From positions 235,995 to 299,994 of the forward strand of contig MU130379.1 of assembly GCA_015039465.1 (NCBI GenBank): a DNA stretch of 64,000 nt. The letters are read 5' to 3'. A model generated the notes under the pieces. It did not search any database. It was not told where the DNA came from and saw only the letters and a program-made list of their open reading frames with translations. Positions 22,103 through 31,499 of the stretch are shown one piece after another (position 1 is the first letter of the stretch; the number at the start of each line of letters is the position of its first letter). The position numbers and the translations under genes are program-made. Source of the stretch: Phlegmacium glaucopus. Taxonomy: Eukaryota > Basidiomycota > Agaricomycetes > Agaricales > Cortinariaceae.

Positions 22103-25100
22103 ATGCTGCTGAATGTCACACCATTCGAGATACTGTTTGGAAACAAACCTGATGTTTCTCTATTCCATGTCTTTGGATGCAGCGTGTATGTTTTTGTGCC
22201 TCCTGAGAGGCATGTTAACAAACTCTCTCCCAAGTCAGAATACATGGTGTACCTAGGTTTCTCAGAAGGAACCAAATGTTACCTGTTTATGCGGGAGAGC
22301 AATGCTCCTTTCACAGCGACAACCACTTTATTTGATGAAAAAGCATTTCCGCACTGCCCAGACAATCAAAAATGTCTGGCAAATGATCCCCTTGAGGGAC
22401 CAGAAGTTGTCTCAAGTGATGATGACAACAACCATGAGTCTAACATTCCTCATGAAGACAATGATCAGGACGATGACTTTTATGTCCCTGATTTTCAACC
22501 CTCTAAACCTTCTGAACCAGAGGAGTCTTCTGATGAAGACTCTGATGCTGAGCAAGAAGAATTTTGCAGACAAAAGGCTGCGCACCAAGATAAAATAGAG
22601 CGCTTAATGAGCCTTTGTCAAAGCATGGTACTCCTACCTCCTCAGACACCTCCGTCGAGGACTGGAAGTCTACCCCAGACTCCAGAACGTACCAGTGGAC
22701 AATGATGTGGACCGGCACCTGTTTTGCCTCCACAATTGTCTCCACAACCAGCATCTGGTTCGACACCACAACAGGATGCGCCAAGGCGCAGTGGTCGCCA
22801 TAGACAGCCAGCCACAAGGCCTGACAGTGCCTACGGGGATCGCACCCCCTTACAAACTGAACGTCTGCCTAGTCGAGATTGGCATGATTTAGTGAATAAT
22901 TCTGATTCACAAGGCCCATCTGCCTCTCATAGCTACACTAGTAAAGACATGCTGGACCATCTAACCCAGGAAGGGGGAGTAGCTTTCATAAATATACTGC
23001 TTTCCCAAGCGGTTTCACCAAGTGGAAGCTCACTTCAAAAGCCAGTATGAGAATGGCAATACTCAGACATCTTGCATATGAATTCACAGGATAAAGGGGA
23101 ATGGAAGCATGCGTGTGTTGAAGAATTAGAGTCCCTTCGACACCGCAATGTCTTTGAACTTGTCGACCTACCTACAGGTTGTAAAATAATTAGGAACCGT
23201 TGGGTCTTCGACATCAAAACTGATGGTCGTAAGAAGGCTCGATTGGTAGCCAAAGGCTTTAGCCAAGTAGAAGGCATAGATTTTAATGAGGTCTTCTCAC
23301 CAGTTGTACGCTTTGAAACAGTGTGGCTTATGCTTGCACTTGCAGCGTTAAACAACTGGCACATATCTGCCATTGACGTCAAAACTGCCTTCCTTTATGG
23401 CAAATTAGAGAAAGAAATCTATATGGCACAGCCTGAAGGATTTAAGACTAAAGGTCAAGAGACCAAGGTCTGGCGCCTTCGCCATGCCCTTTACGGATTG
23501 AAGCAAGCATCGCTCTCTTGGTGGAGGCAGCTTGAATCTTCAATGAAAAAGATAGGCTACAAGCGGTTATTCGCTGATGCTGGAATTTTTATCTATAATG
23601 ATGAAAACAAAATTCTCATTGTCATTCTCTATGTTGATGATGCTTTATTCTTTGGGAAAAATGTGACCTTCGTCATAACCAAGAAAAAGCAATTCATGAA
23701 GACATGGGAATGTCGCAACTTGGGAGACGCCACAGAATTTCTCCATATGAGAATTTGTAGGAAAGGCGCTGATATTTACCTTGATCAGGTTGATTACCTT
23801 GACATGGTCTTGAAGCGCTTTGGACTAGAGAATGCTAAGTCAGCACCTACTCCACTACCTACAGGCTGGCAACCATCAGAGAACACAGAAAAGCCTGACT
23901 ACAAGCGGACTTCGCTTTACCAGTCAATAATTGTGTTAAGTTTAAAACAAAAGGAGAAGTCACGTCGGAGTTACTCCGGAACGGATGGAACGGAACCGGA
24001 ACAGTAACCCGGAAAGGACGTTGGCCTCAGCATGTGTGCTGTGCCGCTCAGCTCCTAAGGTGTCCTGATTTCGGAACGGAAGAGGAAAGTAACAAGTCGG
24101 AAGACCTCAGTGACTTAGAGGAAAAACAAGAGGAGGGAAACTAAGTTGATATTCGAACTAAGGGAAAACATACAAGTTCGAGTACTTTAAATATAAAAGG
24201 AATTGCAACCGAAATATAGAATATAAATATAAGTGCTGCGTTCTGCTCCCGGGAAAGGTCCTGCATTCTTGGGTGAACAATCCATGGCTGGTGTGCTGAC
24301 TGAAGATGGGAAAGATGATGACAAAGAATAGTGGTAGTGGCGAAGAAGTGATAACGGGTTTGGAGTATAGACGGAGGAACCGGAATGACACGGAGAAGTC
24401 TCGGAGTTGAACATAGGAAGAGTAGTTCAGGATATAAGGGAAGGCACTGTATGGAGCACGGACTACCGGAAACAGCTCCGACGGAGCTGGACCGGAGTAA
24501 CGTATAATGGAATGTAACAAATTGGCTCTCTGTTGTACATCATGTTGGGCACTCGTCCTGACATCTGTTATGCAGTAACAAAACTGGCACAGTTCGCTTT
24601 AAATCCCTCAGAGGAACATTTGAACAAAGCAAAGTACATCTGCCGTTACCTTGTCAGAACTCGCAACTATGTGCTTGTCTACAAAGGCAAGAACGGCAAT
24701 GGTATTCATGCATTTACAGACTCTGATTGGGCTGCTGATCCCATCAAACTTTGCTCAGTAACTGGCTACTTCTTTAAGTTAGCCAATGGTATTTTTAGCT
24801 GGACTAGTCGAGCTCAAAAAACCATAGCCCTGTCTTCGACAGAGGCTGAATACATGGCTATTAGTGATTGCAGTCACCAAGCCATGTGGCTAAAGAACTT
24901 GTTTACTGAATTGGGATTCCCGCTTTTAGCGATCCCCATATACGGTGACAACCAAGGTTCTATCTTCATGGCATCTAATCCTGTACAAGAAGGATGCATC
25001 AAACACATTGATGTTTGTTATCACTTCATACAGCAGTGTGTAGAAGACAAACACGTCGAGCTATCCTTCGTAGAAGGAGCTGAAAATACAGCTGACATGT

Positions 25101-25180
25101 TTACAAAGAATCTTGGTCATATTAAGTTCTTAAAGTTTAGAAACCAATTGGGTCTTGAGTTTTACTCGACTCAATCCTGA
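22103..25180 (+). pseudogene. Copia-2A integrase tail, reverse transcriptase and RNase H (interrupted)
   Basis: It starts inside the integrase C-terminal part (PFEILFGNKPDVSLFHVFGC), so the catalytic DDE core is deleted. An acidic linker follows to about 22700. RT runs from about 23072 with KARLVAKGFSQ, the polymerase box ILYVDDALFFG (near 23630) and ALYGLKQASLSWW. The frame is cut at 23934 by a solo LTR and resumes at 24525 with MLGTRPDICYAVTKLAQF. RNase H has FTDSDWAADP and LSSTEAEYMAIS, ending at 25180. Confidence 0.9.
23929..24524 (+). mobile_element. Solo LTR (586 bp) nested in copia-2A, with 5-bp duplication
   Basis: The LTR runs 23934-24519 and begins TGTTAAGTTT and ends GAATGTAACA. 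It is flanked by the exact duplication AATTG (23929-23933 and 24520-24524). The related copia-2B copy has the uninterrupted sequence at this point, which confirms the empty site. No internal element sequence remains. Copia or gypsy origin cannot be told from the LTR alone. Confidence 0.95.
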
Positions 25181-25407
25181 ATTAGCCAACTGCGGGTTGT
25201 GCTAAGGAACCACCAGGTGCTTGCATTGGCTGTGTGAGAATTGCACTTGGTGGAAGAGGGCGAAGGAGAGGTCGCCTATACCCTCATGTATATGTGGGTA
25301 GTGACCTTTGCTTCTTGGTTGAAAAGAGGACTGAGACCGAGGAAGTCTTGGCTGATAACCACTCCTACTATTGCTCAATGCATTACCGTGCACTTAGCAA
25401 GGGGGTG

Positions 25408-25745
25408 TGTTAAACGAGTAGTTATCTTATCTACTAGATTAGATTAGATACAAGTAGATACTCGTAGTGTAGATGTCTGTACCACCGGACCAATGTGTGA
25501 TAGCCATCACACATGTGCGATCCTTATCACGCACATGCTACCCCAGGTAGCTTCTAGGGGCTGTGCTTATAGTGTGCACAGACCATCTACAAACAGTATA
25601 TAAGCAGTAGATACACCACTAATATACTTCACTTGGATATACATCTAAGTACCTAGTTAGTAGCACACTCTACATACCAAAGGTAAGCTAGTAAGATAAC
25701 CACAACCAGCTCTGCGCACATAAGCAACTTGTTTGCTGTGCAACA
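25408..25745 (+). repeat. Copia-2A 3' LTR
   Basis: 338 bp, TGTTAAACGAG to GTGCAACA, the same length as the 5' LTR. Confidence 0.93.
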
Positions 25746-25750
25746 GTTAT

Positions 25751-26706
25751 CGTCTCTCTTATGCATCCTGCCCGAAAAAATGGTTGAAAAACTAAACTCC
25801 AAGTTACTGTCAACAAGGTGAAAGTGTCTGGGTGGCGCTCTATTAATGAATTCATTGAAGCTTACTATGATGAACCGACATATGCCTCACAAAGGTCTGC
25901 ATTATCGACCTGAAACCAACTTGAGTCATTCCCAGCCGTATTCTTGACATCTGGATGGCACAGATGCCCTCACAAGCTGCCAGAGATGAACTCAACATGG
26001 TTATTACATGAAAGGCCTCTGAGATCATGATCAAGGAGTCAACACAGGCATATCACAATCCTAGTCTGCGGCTTTCATCAGCTGGACTTGACATACCATA
26101 TCTTACAATGGATTTTGGTCTCAAGAAAGTTCAGGTCACATACTTCAGCCTCCTCCCATGCCGCGAGGCCATGATATTGGGCTGGAGTGTGTTTTGGGGT
26201 CACTTCCTTTTGTTTTTGTGGTGTGCTGAATAGTGCTTGAGGGATATTAAGAGAGTTTGAGGTAGATTTTAAAGGTGTTATACGAGCCTGAGATGCCAGT
26301 GTAGATATAATTAAAGGATTGTCATTAGCATTTTCACAGTGTGAAATGCTCATTACTAGAGTATCCAAGTCAATGGGCAATTTCGAATACTCATTCATGT
26401 CTGTCACGCAGACTCACCCTTGTTTACCCCCATCCGTATGGCATGGTCTGGCATGTCTGGCATGTCTGGCACGTCTGGCAGGTTTAGCTGCCAGCAATCC
26501 ATTTTTTGTCAGTACTTTTATATAGTCATAACGACATCATAATTTTTGTCCTCTCACTTTTTTGTCACAATCTTGATATAGCCACAACCACATCATAAAT
26601 CTATAATGTTCAGAATTTGTGTTCTATCAGACAGTCAATTTCATTGCTGCCTGCCAGAACTAGTACACCCAAGTCTAAGCTACTGGCTCACAATATCTAC
26701 ATACAA
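25751..26706. other. Degenerate sequence of unknown origin
   Basis: The plus strand near 25830-25900 reads RSINEFIEAYYDEPTYAS-like in short pieces broken by stops, which suggests an old coding relic I cannot name. A GGCATGTCTGGCACGTCTGG word array lies at about 26440-26485, with similar words near 37405-37450. No intact gene. Confidence 0.4.
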
Positions 26707-27344
26707 TTAAAAAGCGACCTCGTTAGCATGATGGTCAGCATACTTGTTTACAAAGAAAGCCCTAAATGCATCTAAAGACCAGTAGTGACAAAAATGGGGG
26801 GGAATGAAACTGCTACCATAGACAGGAATCAAGTGAGCACCTCTAAGAATTGTGTCTAAATGTACAACGGTTGTGAACCTCTTTCCGTGGTGATCCTCTT
26901 CTGGTTTTACTACCCACATACCTGTTTGCTCATTGGGGGATTGGCCAACCTTCTTGAACCATTCCACAAGAGTGCACAGATATTTCTCCCCCTCATAGCT
27001 AAACAAGAAAAATAATTTGATGTGTACCACACTCATACCCCAAAAGCCATGTTCATTTTGCTTCTCCACAACAAACACACAGTCATGGCGAGGTCCTGTA
27101 CTGCGCCAGGAAGGGGTGGACCAAATCCATTCACAATGCATGCCCCGGATACCTGATGGATCACTTGGAGCATAAAAAGAGGCAACAGCAGGGTGGTATA
27201 CTGATATGGGAGATATGCCTTGCAGGAGGTCGTCATCAGAGTCAGAGTCAACATCTCCAACTTCACTTCCACGGAGTTGGTCATCAAGGAAGGCATGGAG
27301 GAGGGCTGGAAAGGCTGGCGTTGATAGGACCCAGGAGACGTCTA

Positions 27345-28095
27345 GGGATGTAAACACACCATTTTTGCGGTTTCACAACCTTTGCAGTATACTCGCGGAT
27401 GCTCACATATCGTTGCGGATACTTGCAGATCATCGCAGGTCATCGCAGGTCATCGCAGATCATCGCAGGTCATCGCAGATCATCGCAGGTCATCGCAGAT
27501 CATCGCAGGTCATCGCAGATCATCGCACATACTCGCAGATCATCGCAGAATACTCGCAGATCATCGCAGATACTTGCAGTCATCACCAACATTCACATTA
27601 TCATTCGCAGTTGCCAGCTGTTCTTGCAATCTTTAAACACGACTCCAACAAAGGTCACTCAGGTGACTGTATTACTCATCACCTTCATTTTTATCTTGTC
27701 TCCTTTATTTGGCTCTTATCTCCTATGTTTCATTCCCAAAATACCGGACCCATGTGACTCCGCTTTAACCCACATTTTACATTCCTGTTTCACCTTTCCG
27801 CACTTAGCTATTGCTAGTTACTATATTATTAGCAGTAGCAAGTAGGGTAAAGGAAAGGAGGGGAGAACGGACGAATTACCACACTTTTGATCCCACCTTT
27901 GGAACGTCGTGCTAAGCTACTCTTGCACTCCTTCAAAATCATCCTGCAGGCTTCGCTTTTTCTGCACATTATCTTGCACTTTAAAGCGAACCTTCGCACC
28001 TCATAAAACCTCACTATCACCTACTGAAGAGAACTACATCAACCCCACGAACTACGTACTACTTGCGGTCTGTCCCCACCGCAGGTACATCAGCG
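27345..28095. mobile_element. Inserted segment within the Plavaka gene, carrying a decamer array
   Basis: The flanking Plavaka coding sequence (YPSDIYELANYIE on one side, FPALLHAFLDDQL on the other) is normally contiguous, so this stretch is an insertion. Its left edge, TAGGGATGTAAAC, resembles an hAT terminus. I could not find the matching right terminus or a clean target duplication (CGTCT occurs on both sides). Confidence 0.5.
27420..27580 (+). repeat. Tandem 10-nt repeat, TCATCGCAGG/TCATCGCAGA
   Basis: About fourteen units, with G and A variants alternating (AGGTCATCGC, AGATCATCGC). They degenerate at both ends into ACTCGCAGA and TACTTGCAG. It is read as SSQVIADHRR in one frame; I consider that accidental. 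Confidence 0.9.
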
Positions 28096-30363
28096 TCTCA
28101 ATGTAATTGGCTAATTCATAGATGTCTGATGGGTATTTGTGTTCTTATTTAATATATTAGTGTATAACACGAGGAATGATCATAACAGCAGACATACCTC
28201 TCATCTGTGCCAGCTGGACATTGGCCATGACCTTCTCATCATCTATAGGTCCTCCTTCATCATCATTGGCATCCACGGTAGCTCCAGGCAGTGGCCCTCG
28301 ATTAGGTGGCAGTATCTCATGTGCAATGAAATCTGCTTGTGCCGCTGCTAGCTTGTCCAAACGTTGGTTGGTGATTAACATTTGACCCAGGGCTTCGAAG
28401 CGGCTTGAGCGTCTCCATGGTTTCTTGACAGCTGTGATGTGGCGAGATTCTGTAATCGATGAGCACAGTCCATTAGGTGCACCAAAATCCTGGATGTTGA
28501 CACGGTAGTGGACAAGGGAATGCTGGCATGGTAGCGAGAAGCCATTCTCACGCACACCCAATGATCAAAACACTTCACAATATGTATGGAAGTGATGTAG
28601 GGCATTGTTGAGGGTGTCAAGGGTATTGCGGTCAAAGTCGGAACGCTGGGCCAGGTAGCAGAAATTGAGGAATGCAGAGACACATTTGACCACATCTGGG
28701 TCCATGAGACCGTGAATGGCTGGTAAGTACACCTTGTAATTGCAATATTAGTGAGATTATCAATCACAAATGCCACAATACATACCTTCATGAGAGCTTT
28801 CGAGTTGTCTCCTGTCCACTGCTTGAAGCGATGACCTTGCTTAAATTGCCATAGCTCAGGAAATGCTGGCCTAGCTGCGAGCCTGAGTCATGACCTCAGA
28901 AATGAGTGAAAAATAAAGATACAGAGTAACTTAGTAGACATACCTTCTGTTTGATTTCATCCATGATACAATCAGCTTCTGCTTTCTCATATGTTATCTC
29001 AAGGTATGCCCCAACCCATTCTACCAAGTGATCCTTAAACGTCCCCTTGATAGCTTGATGGAGTAAATCTGATGATATTAGTTCATGGATGTTGGCATGA
29101 GGGAAGTTGCATGTAAAGGGTATGATCTCTGCGTCAACACCATACTCATCCCACAATGTTGTTGAGTCAAATTCCTCAAGAAGGGTGTCTGTCAACTCGT
29201 TTCTTTGTACAGACGCTGCACCATCAATATCTGTAGGTAACGCGGTGCAGCTAAGTTGGTATTAATAGACAGAAATGACTGCAAAATATATAAAAACATA
29301 CCGAGGACAGCAGCCCTGTTTAACACCTGCCACCATAATCTGTTCAGGATAATCTGCGATACAAGGACCTAATCCAAAGATGACATGGCGAAAATGGCCA
29401 TTAGGACAGTGGTACACTGCTGGGGTTGATATGGCTGGTTTTAATGAGGAGAGGATTGCTGATATTGCCGAATGATAGAGCTGCCGCTTGAACTTTCAGA
29501 AGGTGGGGTCCTTATCGTATTTATGGTCACCTATAGGGCAGGTAAGTTTGTTAAAGCGCTCTGCAGATATGGGACCACAAACTTTTTGGAATGGCAAGAA
29601 AGCCAATTGGGATGACCGCATTGTGGTGTGCGCGTCGAACAGGGTTCCGTATGTTCCCAATTGAGAGGTATAAGGGGTGGTATTCAATGTCACCCGTACC
29701 GACTGTGACGGTAGTCTTGTCGCTGCCAAGGATAATAGGAACGAACATACTGCCATTGTTATTGGCTTGGTTTTATTCATAAATTATATCCTAGTAACGA
29801 ATACATCAATTTTGACAATGGAAAAATAGATTCAACATACACATTGGCGCCAGGCAAAATCTGCTGACATGAAGTCTGAGCGTCGATGCGTACCATACTT
29901 GTCCAGCTCCACATATGGTGCGGCATCAAACTCTTTGTGAAAGTCTGGGTTCACGAGCATGTTGCATACAACTACCTCTGGATCGTGATACCAGATGTTG
30001 TACTCTTGTTTTTTCCAATTGGGTGTAGTGTCATCAACCTCCGAGTCATCAACAGAGGTCTTGAAGCACTTCCAGGGAGCGTCACCTTTTCAAGTTCAAT
30101 TTTGTAAGTACAGAGATGTAAGATGTCGTCAAGGGAAAACAAGGCTTACCTTCTTCAATAGCGTCAATCCTATCATAAATATGTTTATAGGTGTCAAAAG
30201 GCGCAACACTACCGTGTTTGAGGAGTGATAACACCCATAGTTCGAGGAGATAGTTGATGTTTCCCTGCGACATCTCTTCCTGGCGGTAAAGGAAATCAGC
30301 AACTTTGAACTGAACCTCATTGTCAAAAGGCTTCCAGTCTCCAGGAGCAGTGGTAGGGTGAGG

Positions 30364-30725
30364 GAGTACTTTACCGTCCCCCACACATTCCGAGCGGAAT
30401 CCGAGCGGAATGGTCGGAATTTGGTTGGAATGAGTTCTCAGTGAGAACCCAGCCAAATTCCACTCGGACTTGGAATCATTCCGACCAAATTCCGACCAAA
30501 TTCTGACCAGTCCGAGCGGATTCACTAGGATCCTATCAGATTCCAATAAGATTCTAGTGCTTATATTCTTACTAAATATATATATATATAAACCAATAAT
30601 AAAGCATATTTTAATTTGTAGTACCCGGGAATTGAACCCAAAGCCTTATGTAAGGTAAACGGACGATGAAGACCACTAAGCCACAGAGCCATTATAAATG
30701 TGATGAGGTATGTACACTAAGTGTA
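30364..30725. mobile_element. hAT-like element F2, right end missing
   Basis: The left terminus, GAGTACTTTACCGTCCCCCA, matches the F1 and F3 termini. The subterminal array consists of CCGAGCGGAAT and ATTCCGACCAAATT words (30395-30530), a different motif from F1 or F3. The expected inverted right terminus is not found and no 8-bp duplication could be matched. The right end given is where recognisable element sequence stops. Confidence 0.6.
30611..30692 (-). repeat. tRNA-derived sequence with good A and B boxes
   Basis: In the reverse direction it reads GGCTCTGTGGCTTAGTGGTC, whose TGGCTTAGTGG is a canonical A box. GGGTTCAATTCCC follows, a canonical T-arm/B box with a 3-bp GGG/CCC stem. The spacing is compatible with Pol III. 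The acceptor stem does not pair well, so it is a tRNA pseudogene or SINE head, not a working tRNA gene. Confidence 0.65.
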
Positions 30726-30809
30726 ATGTCCGCTCGGCATTTCCCAGCAACCCGTCTTCATCACAGGGCAAAGGGTTAGTTGTTAGTTGGGCTTAGGGTT
30801 CGTCAACCC

Positions 30810-31330
30810 TTTGTCACTCACCGTCCTCAGCCTCAACGTTCAAAGAACCACAACTATGCCCCCCCGGACTTGATCGAAAAAGCCAGCCGCCACCCGGAAA
30901 CGCCAAGTCTCCAACGTGGATGAAACAGCCAACAAGCGCCTGAAAACGAGCGATAACGAGGGTGCAGGGGAAATCAACAAGGGTAGGGAGAATGTCGTCG
31001 TGTGCTGATAGGGTTTCTTCTTTTGAGTCTGATAAACGGTTTGATGTGACGGACCAGTCCACAACCAGCCATGTTGTTGTATAATGTATCAGCTTGTGTC
31101 TCTAGATATTCAAGTTCTCATTTCACCTGTATGATGGCTTGATTGACATGGTGGAAATAAAGGAATTTGGTATATAAAATGGTGTTCGGTTGAAGGAAAG
31201 GCACGAGATTGTTGATGTCATGTCTGGTTTGTACATAAGAAGAGAGCTCTTTGTGGGTGAAGTTGTAAATTGGGGGTCGAACATGAGCAGAACGGGATGA
31301 AGAGGATGAGGTTCAAGGCATGGTTTCAGA
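30810..31330 (-). pseudogene. Extra coding region downstream of gypsy pol
   Basis: Sense translation gives THKELSSYVQTRHDINN, then TILYTKFLYFHHVNQAI and ELEYLETQADTLYNNM, with one in-frame TGA at 31118 between VK and ELEYLE. I recall similar short helical reading frames after the chromodomain in other basidiomycete gypsy elements, but know no function. A G-run, CCGGGGGGGC, near 30860 may be the polypurine tract. Confidence 0.45.
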
Positions 31331-31499
31331 GGGAGAAGTTATAATTGATTCGAGAGTATGCAATTTCGAAGTCAAACTCAGGGAGAGTGAAGTTGTCGTC
31401 TCTTTGTTTTTCGAGGGCTAGTTTTATATCTTCGAACTTGTCAGCAATTTTGGCGATGACGTCAATGAATTTCAAGAAGTCGACGTCGACACATTCGTG

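Larger units (their letters stand above)
19673..25750 (+). mobile_element. Ty1/copia retrotransposon, family 2, copy A, with target-site duplication
   Basis: The exact 5-bp duplication GTTAT (19673-19677 and 25746-25750) flanks two 338-bp LTRs, each TGTTAAA...CAACA, at 19678-20015 and 25408-25745. The primer site follows the 5' LTR, and a purine tract, AGCAAGGGGGTG, precedes the 3' LTR. Protease and most of integrase are missing. A solo LTR (23934-24519) sits in the RT/RNase H junction. The two LTRs differ at roughly ten positions, about half of them CpG in one copy and TpG or CpA in the other. Confidence 0.95.
26707..30363 (-). pseudogene. Plavaka-type DNA transposase, multi-exon, decayed
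   Basis: Blocks follow in the order known for basidiomycete Plavaka transposases: WKPFDNEVQFKVADFLY (about 30300); DFMSADFAW (29860); FVPIILGSDKTTVTVGTG with YLSIGN (29640-29750); RQLYHSAISAILSSLKPA and GLGPCIADYPEQ (29340-29490); PFTCNFPHANIHEL with LLHQAIKGTFKDHLVEW (29020-29130); HSLVHYR with FGAPNGLCSSITESRHI (28430-28530); then a C-terminal domain ending VNKYADHHANEVAF at 26707. Breaks include an in-frame TGA at 29496 where relatives have Arg, and a frame change near 29600. A foreign segment (about 27345-28095) separates the last exon, and the N-terminus is lost where element F2 begins at 30364. Confidence 0.82.

Noticed and set aside
27420..27580. CRISPR-like array
   Set aside because: The unit is 10 nt with no spacers, in a eukaryotic genome.
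30611..30692. Functional tRNA gene
   Set aside because: The boxes and T arm are good but the acceptor ends are not complementary. I kept it as a tRNA-derived repeat.
30770..30802. Telomere-like repeat (TTAGGGTT)
   Set aside because: A single TTAGGG with nearby GTTAGTTG words, not an array.
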